DNA of 64,000 nt, from NCBI GenBank assembly GCA_934433135.1, contig CAKRZO010000004.1, positions 1 to 64,000 of the forward strand, given 5' to 3'. Positions 51,918-60,407 of this stretch are shown here, piece by piece. Positions within the stretch are counted from its first letter, which is position 1, and each line of letters opens with the position of its first letter. The notes below the pieces were generated by a model. That model was not told the origin of the DNA and made no database searches. It worked only from the letters and a program-made list of their open reading frames with translations. The stretch is from an uncultured Acetatifactor sp. (GTDB lineage Bacteria; Bacillota; Clostridia; Lachnospirales; Lachnospiraceae). The position numbers were made by a program, and so were the translations under genes.

Positions 51918-51965
51918 AACCATAAAAAGAAAAAGGGACAAAAATACAACAAGGAGTAAGGAAGT

Positions 51966-52871
51966 ATGCCAATCAGAATACAAAGTGAGCTCCCGGCAAG
52001 GGAAATATTGGAAAATGAAAATATATTTGTAATGGACGAATATCGTGCGTTGCATCAGGATATCCGTCCGCTGCAGGTTTTGATTTTGAACAATATGCCG
52101 GTAAAGCAGGATACGGAACTGCAGATTTTGAGGGCGCTGTCCAATACACCGCTGCAGGTGGATGTGACTTTTATGAATGTAAAGAGCCATATCTCCCAGA
52201 ATACATCGGCGAGTCATTTGAATAAATTTTATGTTACCCTGGACGATGTCAGAAAGCGGAAGTTTGACGGATTGATTATTACCGGTGCTCCGGTAGAGGA
52301 CATTGCTTTTGAAGAGGTGGATTACTGGGAAGAAATCTGCGAGATTATGGATTGGGCCGAAACGCATGTGACTTCTACTTTGCATATTTGCTGGGCAGCC
52401 CAGGCAGGTTTTTACCATTACTATGGTATTCAGAAGCGCCAGCTGCCGGAAAAGCTTTTCGGCATTTATGAGCATAAGGTTTCTAATCGTAAAATTCCGT
52501 TGGTCAGAGGCTTTGATGATATCTTTTTGGCTCCTCACAGCCGGCACACGGAGACACCGGCTGAAGCGATTCATGCCTGTAGGGAACTTACCGTGCTGGC
52601 GGAATCCGATCGGGCAGGAGTCTTTCTGGCAATAGCGGAAGACGGACGCAAAATTTTTGTAAATGGACATCCGGAATACGACAGATATACCCTGGACCAT
52701 GAATATCACAGAGATTTAAACAAGGGACTGCCGATACAAATTCCCTATCATTACTATCCGCAGGATGATCCAACGCAGAAACCGCTTCTGCAATGGAGAT
52801 CCCACAGCAACAATCTATATAGCAATTACCTTAATTACTACGTATACCAGGCAACTCCGTACGAACTGTAG
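51966..52871 (+). CDS. metA: homoserine O-acetyltransferase, MetA type
   Basis: 301 aa. MPIRIQSELPAREILENENIF and LQVLILNNMPVKQDTELQ are the family start. The catalytic cysteine is C142 in HICWAAQAG, and the His/Glu pair lies in NGHPEYD and YEHKV. Position 111 is Glu (GAPVED). Published work on MetA shows that Glu here favours acetyl-CoA while Gly (as in E. coli) favours succinyl-CoA, so acetylation is predicted. It opens methionine synthesis from homoserine. AAGGAGTAAGG precedes the ATG. There is no room for a SAM riboswitch in the 48 bp after ligA, so control is not visible. Confidence 0.93.
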   Translation: MPIRIQSELPAREILENENIFVMDEYRALHQDIRPLQVLILNNMPVKQDTELQILRALSNTPLQVDVTFMNVKSHISQNTSASHLNKFYVTLDDVRKRKFDGLIITGAPVEDIAFEEVDYWEEICEIMDWAETHVTSTLHICWAAQAGFYHYYGIQKRQLPEKLFGIYEHKVSNRKIPLVRGFDDIFLAPHSRHTETPAEAIHACRELTVLAESDRAGVFLAIAEDGRKIFVNGHPEYDRYTLDHEYHRDLNKGLPIQIPYHYYPQDDPTQKPLLQWRSHSNNLYSNYLNYYVYQATPYEL

Positions 52872-52949
52872 AAGGAACTGTACAAGTCCAGTGTTTATGC
52901 GGGTTTGAATCCTTTTTCAAACAATAGGAATAATTCCCAACTTGGCATA

Positions 52950-53004
52950 AATTGGAGTAGAATTGGGGTAAAATTGGGGTAGAAAAATGAGGGAATTGGG
53001 GTAG
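52950..53004 (+). repeat. tandem 11-bp repeats, AATTGGGGTAG
   Basis: Five consecutive 11-bp units: AATTGGAGTAG, AATTGGGGTAA, AATTGGGGTAG, a degenerate unit, and AATTGGGGTAG. They lie 80 bp after metA at the edge of the AT-rich island. The frames across them are short, so they are not obviously coding. Confidence 0.7.
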
Positions 53005-53062
53005 AAAAAAACGAAATAGCGAGAGAAGTCAGTGTAAAATATCGTTTATAGTTAGATGCTTG

Positions 53063-53112
53063 CATAAGCCTATAATTCTGTCTGTTTTAGATGGAATTGT
53101 GGGCTTATTTTA
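53063..53112 (+). terminator. possible terminator downstream of metA
   Basis: ATAAGCC.TAT.AATTC pairs with GAATT.GT.GGGCTTAT, followed by TTTT. It lies about 190 bp after the metA stop. Confidence 0.5.
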
Positions 53113-53113
53113 G

Positions 53114-53245
53114 TGCCTAAAAGAGTACCGGTGTAAATATTTCAATGACGATGGTAAAGCGTTGGAACAGATTATTCCAATCTTTACCCAAAGGTATGCG
53201 TTAAAAATGAAAACATTATTTCATAAGAAAAAAACAGGAGGATCG
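53114..53245 (+). pseudogene. 44-codon open stretch without a start, probable gene remnant
   Basis: Between TAG at 53111 and TAA at 53246 an open frame reads CLKEYRCKYFNDDGKALEQI and on to HKKKTGGS. It looks protein-like (amphipathic, no runs of rare residues) but lacks a start codon with a ribosome binding site. It ends 3 bp before the HU-like gene and contains that gene's AGGAGG. I do not recognise it. It is probably the tail of a gene from a former mobile element. Confidence 0.3.
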
Positions 53246-53248
53246 TAA

Positions 53249-53548
53249 ATGGTTTTACGCAAACACGAAGTAATTAACAAATTAGCCGAGAAGACCGGCT
53301 TATACAAAAAGGATGTACGAGCAGTACTCACGGCATTTCATGAAATGGTCTATGAGGAAATGGATGCAGATAATCAAATTCTGCTGAAGAACTTATTCAA
53401 AATTGAGCCGATAACAGTTAAAGAAAGAAATCGGTATGATCTTGCAAGAAAGTGCATGTACCTGGAAAAAGAACATAGGAACGTGAAAATTACTCCCAGT
53501 ATCAATTTTGTTAACAGCGTAAGAAAATTTATTTTGTCAATGAAGTAA
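53249..53548 (+). CDS. HU/IHF-like DNA-binding protein
   Basis: 99 aa. LRKHEVINKLAEKTGLYKKDVRAVLTAFHEMVYEEM is the helical dimer part of HU proteins. The usual DNA-bending arm (RNPxT region) is only loosely kept here (EPITVKERNRYD...ITPSINFVNSVRKFI). Such divergent HU copies often travel with plasmids and integrative elements, and the main HU gene is presumably elsewhere. CAGGAGG lies 8 bp before the ATG. The surrounding DNA is distinctly AT-rich. Confidence 0.8.
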   Translation: MVLRKHEVINKLAEKTGLYKKDVRAVLTAFHEMVYEEMDADNQILLKNLFKIEPITVKERNRYDLARKCMYLEKEHRNVKITPSINFVNSVRKFILSMK

Positions 53549-53625
53549 ACTGCGGAAAGAAATATTATTTTGACAACACTTATGCGGAGCTGCGGAACTC
53601 ATTAGAAAGTATTATCAGAGGTAAT

Positions 53626-53850
53626 TTGACATTGACGAATAACCTTGTGATAGCAGAAGCAACGGTATTAGAAAGCGGGATCTGTACTTGCTTACTAAGC
53701 AGATCCTATTTATTTAGCTTAGAAGAGTATTTTAAGCGTATTAGGGGAGAATTGAACGCAGGACAAGAGAAAAGCGGAGTGTATGAAAAAAATTACAAGA
53801 AATGGGAGGATGGGGATTTTTCACGTTTTCAAAGGAAAACCTTATATTAG
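53626..53850 (+). CDS. hypothetical protein, start uncertain
   Basis: 74 aa from a TTG at 53626 (weak GAGGT upstream). The frame stays open further upstream, through CGKKYYFDNTYAELRNSLESIIRGN, overlapping the end of the HU gene, but has no good start there. The C-terminal half is charged and helical. I recognise no family. It may be a truncated or decaying gene of the AT-rich island. The next 175 bp contain only a promoter. Confidence 0.35.
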   Translation: MTLTNNLVIAEATVLESGICTCLLSRSYLFSLEEYFKRIRGELNAGQEKSGVYEKNYKKWEDGDFSRFQRKTLY

Positions 53851-53993
53851 TTCAGTGATGAGCTAGGCGCACTAATTTCTTGATAGAAAAGAGAACAAAT
53901 GTTTGTTTTTTCGAGGCACATATGATAGAATATAAACATAATCAAAATGAAAACAGCAGAAATCAATTTAATAATGATTTTTGTCTGTACTTG

Positions 53994-54002
53994 TGGTATA
54001 AT
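53994..54002 (+). promoter_or_regulatory. extended -10 promoter of the GNAT-like pair
   Basis: TGGTATAAT (TGnTATAAT form). The -35 is poor, as is usual for extended -10 promoters. Confidence 0.55.
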
Positions 54003-54025
54003 ATGATGGAAGAGAGGAATAGAAT

Positions 54026-54517
54026 TTGCAGATAGACATTGTAATATTGACTGAGTGTCTTGTTGAGAGGGATACAAATAGCATTGTAGAAACAGAATAC
54101 AAAAAGTTAGGAACTCCAATTAAAAAGAATACATTTTCCGGATGGAAATTTGACTGGAGCAAAACACAAAAAGCCGGTTATGAGATTTACGAACTTTTTG
54201 TAAAAGGAGCTTCGGAAGTACAAGGAAGAGTATCATTAAAAATTGATGGCGGTGTTGCTGATGTTGATATTGTAGAAAGCAATCCATATAATGTAGGACA
54301 TAATGGAAAGTATATTGGTGTAGGCGGACATTTGTTTGCGATTGCTTGTTTAATAAGCTTTGAAAATAATTGCGATGGTTATGTTGCATTTACTGCAAAA
54401 ACAGATTTGATTCAACACTATACAGAAGCTCTCGGAGCAAAAGTAATAAAAGGACAAAGGATGTATATTGATGAATTTGCAGCCCGAACACTAATAAAAA
54501 GATATTTGGAAAGGTAG
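54026..54517 (+). CDS. GNAT-like acetyltransferase domain protein
   Basis: 163 aa from a TTG start with AGAGAGGA about 9 bp upstream. The C-terminal half resembles the GNAT fold: VGGHLFAIACLISFENNCDG, a YVAFTAKTDLIQHYTEALGAK stretch and a final basic helix. The acetyl-CoA loop (Q/RxxGxG/A) is not clearly present; GKYIGVGGHL is the nearest. A 61-aa gene follows after 9 bp, so the two form a unit. Similar GNAT plus small-protein pairs include toxin-antitoxin systems, but the partner is not a ribbon-helix-helix protein by eye. Function not established. Confidence 0.6.
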   Translation: MQIDIVILTECLVERDTNSIVETEYKKLGTPIKKNTFSGWKFDWSKTQKAGYEIYELFVKGASEVQGRVSLKIDGGVADVDIVESNPYNVGHNGKYIGVGGHLFAIACLISFENNCDGYVAFTAKTDLIQHYTEALGAKVIKGQRMYIDEFAARTLIKRYLER

Positions 54518-54526
54518 GTGTTAATT

Positions 54527-54712
54527 GTGTTGGCAATGACAAAGAAGAATTATTGCAGAAAAGTAATTGACATGGAAAGTTATGCTAAAGATGGCAGATT
54601 AACAGAACCTTCAGATGGTGTGAAGTTTGAGTGGCGAAAGATGATTGAGGAAGTCAAAAGGCTTGGCAGACCATTGACCGATGAGGAATCAGAAAAGTAT
54701 AGAATTAAATAG
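54527..54712 (+). CDS. small protein coupled to the GNAT-like gene
   Basis: 61 aa from a GTG at 54527 with AGGTG 6 bp upstream; GTG 54518 and ATG 54536 are alternatives. It is charged, helical and soluble (DMESYAKDGRLTEPSDGVKF, then EWRKMIEEVKRLGRPLTDEE). I do not recognise the family. Position and size fit an antitoxin or accessory partner of the upstream protein, by context only. The 95 bp that follow show nothing further until the hairpin at 54808. Confidence 0.5.
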   Translation: MLAMTKKNYCRKVIDMESYAKDGRLTEPSDGVKFEWRKMIEEVKRLGRPLTDEESEKYRIK

Positions 54713-54807
54713 TTTATGGTAAGCAAAGCACTAGCGGAAAGAGTCACGTCTTTCTGAAGAGACTATGAAGAAAAGTCTGTAAATAATAATTTTCTATGAT
54801 AATGATT

Positions 54808-54840
54808 GAGCTGGAAGCGCTAAATTGGAGCTTCCAGCTC
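54808..54840. terminator. hairpin between the GNAT-like pair and the membrane-protein gene
   Basis: GAGCTGGAAGC pairs perfectly with GCTTCCAGCTC (11 bp). T tracts are weak on both sides. It could serve the convergent genes on both strands. Confidence 0.5.
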
Positions 54841-54913
54841 TTGCTATATATATACGACATGATTTCGGGCATGTCAAGAGCAGACGTCAAAAAACTGATA
54901 TCATATAGTACAT

Positions 54914-56776
54914 TTACGGAGCGCTTTCAATTTCTTCGGCTGCTTTCACAATCTGGAAAACAAGGTTATTGGAGACATTTACTTCCTCTACAACCTGCAG
55001 CGTAATATCACCGAAAGTTTCCTGATAAAAATCCTGCAGGTAGGAAAAGCCGGTAGATTCCGTTTTCAAAAAGACCGCATAAACATGAGGATCGGAAAAA
55101 AGAGCTTCAGCCGGATTCGAAATGTTTTCCGTCTGAAATTTGATTTGGTACCAGGGGCTGTGAGGAAGCCAGCTTCCCATAAGGAGGTAATTGGCATATC
55201 CGTCAGATTTCCCGGCAAAAGCATCCTCGGTAAAGGAACCGAAGGAGTTCATATCAAGGTAGTAAAAGGAATCGGAATGCTGCGAAAAATATTCTTTCAG
55301 ATCTTCAAAAGAACGGGAAAACTCCAGGCGGGATTTGCTTTCCCAGGCGGCAGCCTGTGCCTTGGGAAAACCAAAGCGAAAACAAAGGAATACAAAAAAG
55401 ATGGCAAACACAAACCACATTTTGCGGGAAGCTTCCCAAAGGCGATGTTTCCCGCAGACTGCCAGAAGCAGAAATAATTCTGCAAGATAAACAGGCTGCG
55501 TAACACGGGACGGGAGCCGCCCCTGATAGACTAAATAGGTCCATATGATCATACGGGAAGTCAAAAGGAGAAAAAGATCCTCTACGGCTTCCTTTTTATG
55601 TGAAACAATGCCGAATAATAAAAATGCAGCATAGAAAAACCAGACCAGAAGATTTAAAGGTCTGTCTATATAGGATAAATGCCTGTCAATGAACACGTGC
55701 ACCATTTCCTTACACTTTGCAGCAAGCGTCTGCAGAGAAAGTACGGATTCCGAACGGACAACTTTTGCCAGCGCCTGCATGTTTTCTTCCTTTATTTCCG
55801 GTTCCAACAGAATATTATAGTGGTGAGCAGCGGCCTCATAAGATGACCGGGAAATACCAAGAGAAGAATAAAGATCCTTATGACTTTCATAATCCGGATA
55901 CCCCATATAATCATATAAAGTTTCGCTTGCTTTTGTATAGCGGCCGAAGGATTGCCAGTCTGCGGAAGAATAAGCCAGTTTGTTGATGCCTGCAATTAGG
56001 AGAAGAATTCCTGCAAACAATAAAAGGACATGATTCAGAGAACGTCTCTCTGTTTTTTTTGAGCGAAACCATTTCACGGCAAACAGGAATACAAAAAAGG
56101 GCAGAAGCATATAAAAGGCTTTGTTCCGGATACTGACGGAAAGAAAGGTCATGACAAAGAACCCACTGTAATTTTTGAAAGTACTTTTCGGATTATTCCC
56201 GGGAGATGCCAGGTAAAAAAGAAACAGGGCGCTTGCACCTGCAATGCCGGTAACTACAGTATATTGCAGTTCACAGACATGCAGGAAGAGGAAGGAGTAA
56301 CTTCCAAGACAGAAAAGCAGAAGGGTAGCAATCTGTGTCAGAACCATTGCCTTTATGGAATGTATAGCTTCTGTGGAACGCTTTGTCTCCGTAGAAGACT
56401 TTGCTGCAATAGAAGATTCCGGCTTCAGGGAGTGCTTCGTCTCCATAGCGAGAAGTTGATAGAGGACAATCCCCATGCTCAGGACAATGACAGCGCACAA
56501 AAACAAGCCGTACCAGGATACGGAAGGGAAAAAACGGTAAAGGCAACTGAGCAGAAGTCCGACAGGATAACCGATATACCAAAGATACGGCTGCGGCCGG
56601 CCGGTTACCTCTCCGCAAACGAGAGTGCGCAGGAACAGATCATCGTTTGTCTGATAAATAAACGGGGCTGTTTTGCCAAAAAACAGGAACAAAAAAAGCA
56701 CAGACAAAAATGTAATAAAAACAAGAAAGCGTTTTGAAGATAAAATATGAGAAAATACAAACTTTGGAAACCGCAT
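54914..56776 (-). CDS. large polytopic membrane protein, GT-C glycosyltransferase-like topology
   Basis: About 620 aa. There are roughly 10-11 hydrophobic segments in the first 460 residues; TM1 is near 14-33. An extracytoplasmic loop with a QTNDDLFLR acidic pair follows TM1, the place where GT-C enzymes carry their catalytic Asp. The C-terminal ~160 residues are soluble. Residues ~120-145 hold a Ser/Lys/Thr-rich repetitive insert (SSIAAKSSTETKRSTEAIHS). This suggests transfer of sugars from lipid carriers, but no family is certain. The ATG at 56776 has AAGGAG about 11 bp upstream; GTG 56788 is an alternative. It diverges from the SGNH-Jet operon. Confidence 0.65.
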   Translation of the reverse strand: MRFPKFVFSHILSSKRFLVFITFLSVLFLFLFFGKTAPFIYQTNDDLFLRTLVCGEVTGRPQPYLWYIGYPVGLLLSCLYRFFPSVSWYGLFLCAVIVLSMGIVLYQLLAMETKHSLKPESSIAAKSSTETKRSTEAIHSIKAMVLTQIATLLLFCLGSYSFLFLHVCELQYTVVTGIAGASALFLFYLASPGNNPKSTFKNYSGFFVMTFLSVSIRNKAFYMLLPFFVFLFAVKWFRSKKTERRSLNHVLLLFAGILLLIAGINKLAYSSADWQSFGRYTKASETLYDYMGYPDYESHKDLYSSLGISRSSYEAAAHHYNILLEPEIKEENMQALAKVVRSESVLSLQTLAAKCKEMVHVFIDRHLSYIDRPLNLLVWFFYAAFLLFGIVSHKKEAVEDLFLLLTSRMIIWTYLVYQGRLPSRVTQPVYLAELFLLLAVCGKHRLWEASRKMWFVFAIFFVFLCFRFGFPKAQAAAWESKSRLEFSRSFEDLKEYFSQHSDSFYYLDMNSFGSFTEDAFAGKSDGYANYLLMGSWLPHSPWYQIKFQTENISNPAEALFSDPHVYAVFLKTESTGFSYLQDFYQETFGDITLQVVEEVNVSNNLVFQIVKAAEEIESAP

Positions 56777-56940
56777 AACAGAGAACACTCCTTTTTAAGG
56801 CCGAATACAGATTGCCGAATCGGATCAAATTACCTTTGTCATTATAGCACTCTTTCAAGGAAGGGTAAACTGCTTTGTATCAAATAAAGAAAATCTTAAG
56901 GAGTTGCAATCATTGTAATGCGCCGGTGAAAAATCTTATC

Positions 56941-56969
56941 TTGAAAAAGAAAGCCGAATCAAGTATAAT
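56941..56969 (+). promoter_or_regulatory. sigma-A promoter of the SGNH hydrolase-jet operon
   Basis: TTGAAA (56941-56946), exactly 17 bp, then TATAAT (56964-56969). The leader before the hydrolase start is about 57 bases. Confidence 0.85.
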
Positions 56970-57032
56970 CAAATGGATAAGAAACGAAAAGTAATTGTTA
57001 CGAAAAACCATATCAATTCAGGAGGAAAAGCC

Positions 57033-57647
57033 ATGTTGATTGCATGTTTGGGAGACAGTCTGACGGAAGGTGATTACGGTGTGTTCGGTAAGAGCGGAAT
57101 TGCCAACGTGCAGGAGAAGAATTATCCCTATTTTCTTGCAAGAGAAGCAAATTGTCAGGTGAAAAATTTCGGAAGGTGCGGAGCAAGGGCATCTTCCTAC
57201 TTGGAATATTATAAAGAAGGCAACGTAGATGTAAAGGGAGCAGATAAAATCTTGATTATGTTGGGAACCAACGGCGGACAGGATCCTTCGCAGGAGACTG
57301 TAGACAACGAAGCTTACCGGAAATTGATTAAGGCATGCAGACAGGATAACCCGAAGGCACAGATTTACCTGCTGACCCCGCCGCATGTTACGGAGAATCC
57401 GGAGTATTCCAATTGCGGATATGTTTTGCAGGTAAGGATGGCGCAGGAATTTGTAAGGAAGCTCGCCGATACGGAGAAACTGCCCCTGATCGATGTGGCA
57501 GGGATTCCTCAGTTTACGGCAGAGAATGAAAGCATTTATCAGGCAAATGACGGTCTGCATCTGGTGGAAAAAGGATATCAGGTTCTGGCAGATTTTGTCT
57601 GGAATAAGCTGACAGAGACGGAAGCAACGAAAGAAAAGCAGGGATGA
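57033..57647 (+). CDS. SGNH/GDSL-family hydrolase
   Basis: 204 aa. Block I is CLGDSLTEG (nucleophile S9). The Asn block is LGTNGGQD, and the catalytic Asp/His pair is in NDGLHLVEKGY. There is no signal peptide, so it acts in the cytosol unless exported by an unknown route. The family includes esterases, lipases and carbohydrate acetylesterases; the substrate cannot be told. AGGAGG lies 7 bp before the ATG at 57033. Its stop overlaps the jetD start (ATGA), which ties its synthesis to the defence genes that follow. Confidence 0.9.
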   Translation: MLIACLGDSLTEGDYGVFGKSGIANVQEKNYPYFLAREANCQVKNFGRCGARASSYLEYYKEGNVDVKGADKILIMLGTNGGQDPSQETVDNEAYRKLIKACRQDNPKAQIYLLTPPHVTENPEYSNCGYVLQVRMAQEFVRKLADTEKLPLIDVAGIPQFTAENESIYQANDGLHLVEKGYQVLADFVWNKLTETEATKEKQG

Positions 57648-58741
57648 AAAGGATTACGCTGGAAGAACTTACTTCTTTATGGAAGGAAGAAACCTATTCT
57701 CAGGTTTGCAGTAGAGTTTATGAGCAGATAGCCTGTGAGAAGTTAAAGCCGGTCATGGCGTCCGGAACGAATGGAAAGAGTCCTGCGTTGTATCGGGAAT
57801 ATTGGGTTACTGCAGGCGAAAAAGAATCAGAGAAAAACACGCAGAAAGAGAAAGAATGGCTGGAGGAATTGCTGTATCAGATGACTCCGGCTATTTCTGT
57901 TGACTATTATAAGGAACATTTGGAGACATACGAAAAGGACAGGGAGTGGGTTCTTTCTTTAAATCGTTATTTAAAACAGATACCGGTTCGGGAGAGAAAA
58001 AAGATTTCCGTAAATGAACGCAGCTTTGCAATCTGGCAGAGAGAAAAATTTCTACAAAGAGAACAGGGAATCAAAATTTTAAAGCGTTGCGGGCTTTGTC
58101 CGGAAGATTTAAATGTTTATGAAACGGCAGAACCTTTTTCTTATTTTACAGCAACCGCAAAGACTCCGCAAAATTTGTTGATTGTGGAAAATAAGGATAC
58201 CTTTTATAGTATCCGGAAGGTTATGTCAGAGATGTCAGCACAGCGGAAAGCATTTGATGGAGCGGAATATTTCATGCCGCCCCTGGCCTCAGAGAAAGCA
58301 GCTGAAAGAGGAAACGCGACAAAGGAAGAGACAGTCCGGATTCTGGAAAAACCAATCGGAACCTTGATTTACGGAGCAGGCAAGGGGATTTGGAGATCTT
58401 TTGCCGAATTTTCGAACAGTGCGGAAGAGTATATGATGGAGAAGGAAAATCAGTTTTTCTATTTCGGAGATCTGGATTATGAAGGGATTCTTATTTACGA
58501 GAAACTGGAAGAAGAATTCGGGAAAGCTTTTTGTTTAAAACCCTTTTCGGAAGGGTACCGCAGGATGCTTGAAAAAAGCAGGGAGTATCCGGCTTTGCCA
58601 AGGATGAAGGAAGGACAGAACCGTAACCTGAAAGGAAGCTTTTTCACTTACTTTACGCAGGCGGAAGGAACGGAAATGAAGCGGATTCTGGAGCAGGGAT
58701 GTTATCTGCCGCAGGAGATCGTTAACGGAGAGGATTTTTAA
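57644..58741 (+). CDS. jetD: Wadjet defence protein JetD (Toprim nuclease subunit)
   Basis: 365 aa. The C-terminal half is a topoisomerase VI-like Toprim domain: the conserved Glu is E182 in LLIVENKDTFYSI, and the metal-binding pair is D276/D278 in FGDLDYEGILIYEKL. The N-terminal half is helical and probably binds DNA or JetC. In Wadjet, JetABC extrude loops on circular plasmids and JetD cuts them. It overlaps the SGNH gene by 4 bp, and jetA follows 1 bp after the stop. Placing D first differs from the A-B-C-D order of type I systems. Confidence 0.85.
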   Translation: MKRITLEELTSLWKEETYSQVCSRVYEQIACEKLKPVMASGTNGKSPALYREYWVTAGEKESEKNTQKEKEWLEELLYQMTPAISVDYYKEHLETYEKDREWVLSLNRYLKQIPVRERKKISVNERSFAIWQREKFLQREQGIKILKRCGLCPEDLNVYETAEPFSYFTATAKTPQNLLIVENKDTFYSIRKVMSEMSAQRKAFDGAEYFMPPLASEKAAERGNATKEETVRILEKPIGTLIYGAGKGIWRSFAEFSNSAEEYMMEKENQFFYFGDLDYEGILIYEKLEEEFGKAFCLKPFSEGYRRMLEKSREYPALPRMKEGQNRNLKGSFFTYFTQAEGTEMKRILEQGCYLPQEIVNGEDF

Positions 58742-58742
58742 C

Positions 58743-60332
58743 ATGCAGCATACATTCTTAAAACAGTTTTCCAGAAGAATGAAGACAGTAGGGCTGTATT
58801 CGGTGCTGGTCATGAACAGCCTACAGAAAACCACCTGGCGTCAATATGGTTTTCTGCGGGCAGATGAACAGCTGAATATGACTTACATTGTCATGCTCTA
58901 TATTATGGAACAATCCTTAAAAGAAGAGCATTGTACAATGGATGACATAGGATCTTATCTGGATGGATTTAATACCGATTATCTGCATAAACCGTTATCC
59001 TATGAGGATTGCAAAAAACTGGCGGATTTTATCGTCAATACGATTCTTTGCAATGAAGGCAAACCGGTGTATTTTGAAAGCTTTGATCCGGATGAGGGAC
59101 AGCGGCAGCAGTTGCATATCAGCTATGTGGCCAATCGAATTGTTTATTTGGATGCGGATATCCGAAGAACGTCTTATTACCTGACGGATGACGGGTACAG
59201 TCTGATGCTTTCCACACTGGAAATTGAAAATAACATGAAGCTTACTATCCATGAACTGATTTTTCAGATGCATCTGGAGAAGCAGAGCTATGATAAGGCC
59301 GTGGATGAAATCAAAAGTGTTTTTAACCTGCTGCGGATCCAATTGCAGAAGATCCAGGAGGCCATGGGGAAAATACGCCGGAATGCCTTGAATTATACCG
59401 TTGCGGATTATGAGGAAATTCTGCTGGAAAATATGAAGACGGTGGATGAGGCCAGAGAGAATTTTTGCCGTTATCGGGAAATGGTGAAGATGCGGGTAAA
59501 TCAGCTGGAGGAAGAAAATATCAACGTACATAAGCTGGATGCCAAAAAGGAGGAGAGACTGGGGCATCTTAAGGTAATTGAAGAATATCTGAACAGGTCT
59601 TTGGATGAATTGCAAAAAATTCTGAACAGCCACTTTGATCTGAAAGCCTTGTATACCAAAGAATTGGAAATGCTTTCTCAGATGTCACTAATTCGCAGAT
59701 TCCCCCTGCGGACGGAACTGTATGATAAAGTTTTGACAGATGCATCATTCCTGGAAAATCTGATGATTTTTATGCGCCCTTTGTTTCAAAAGCAGCCGGA
59801 TAAAATCTATAATCTGAACAAAGCTTTGGAGATTCAAAAGCCGATCCGGAAAGGGAAAGAGACGGAAGTAAATGAACTTTTGGATTTTGACGAGGAAAAA
59901 TGGCGGGAAGAACAGGAAGAAAGAAGGAGAGAAAAAAGAAAGAAATACGAAAGCTGTCTTAACAGTCTGCTGGAGCCGCTTTTGCATTGCGGGAAAACAA
60001 CCTTAGAACAGCTGAAAGAGGAATTGGTTCTTCCGGACGTGATTGTCTTTAAAGAGATCATGATCGAACTTCTTAAAAACAGGGAAATGGACTTTGAGAA
60101 GCTTCGGAAAGAACGGAGTGAGAACATTTTAGAGAGCGGAGAGGAGTTTCAGTTAACGGAATTTTTACTGGAAATGACAGATAAGGATCCGCAGAAAGAA
60201 GGGATTCAAAAGCTTCGGGTACAGCGTCTTGAAGACGGCTCTACGGTGGAATTTCAGGATATAGAGGATGAAAACGGAAGGAAGAAGTGTATCCGCTGTT
60301 CCAATGTCCTTTTTGAAATAATCGTAAAGTAA
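58743..60332 (+). CDS. jetA: Wadjet protein JetA (kleisin, MukF-like)
   Basis: 529 aa. An N-terminal winged-helix region (FLRADEQLNMTYIVMLYIMEQS), a long helical middle (about 185-330, DKAVDEIKSVFNLLRIQLQKIQE) and a very charged stretch (EEKWREEQEERRREKRKKYE, near 390) before a C-terminal winged helix. This layout is that of MukF-type kleisins, which join the two heads of an SMC dimer. GGAGAGG lies 8 bp before the ATG. The family call rests on layout and the neighbouring jetD/jetC genes. Confidence 0.8.
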   Translation: MQHTFLKQFSRRMKTVGLYSVLVMNSLQKTTWRQYGFLRADEQLNMTYIVMLYIMEQSLKEEHCTMDDIGSYLDGFNTDYLHKPLSYEDCKKLADFIVNTILCNEGKPVYFESFDPDEGQRQQLHISYVANRIVYLDADIRRTSYYLTDDGYSLMLSTLEIENNMKLTIHELIFQMHLEKQSYDKAVDEIKSVFNLLRIQLQKIQEAMGKIRRNALNYTVADYEEILLENMKTVDEARENFCRYREMVKMRVNQLEEENINVHKLDAKKEERLGHLKVIEEYLNRSLDELQKILNSHFDLKALYTKELEMLSQMSLIRRFPLRTELYDKVLTDASFLENLMIFMRPLFQKQPDKIYNLNKALEIQKPIRKGKETEVNELLDFDEEKWREEQEERRREKRKKYESCLNSLLEPLLHCGKTTLEQLKEELVLPDVIVFKEIMIELLKNREMDFEKLRKERSENILESGEEFQLTEFLLEMTDKDPQKEGIQKLRVQRLEDGSTVEFQDIEDENGRKKCIRCSNVLFEIIVK

Positions 60333-60407
60333 AAAGACTTTTCGAGAGTCAGACGAAAGGAAGAGTTGAGAAAGGCGTAGCAAACAAAAGGTTAAGAGGA
60401 ATAAAAG

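Noticed and set aside
51918..51965. SAM riboswitch or T-box before metA
   Set aside because: The gap after ligA is 48 bp and shows only the ribosome binding site.
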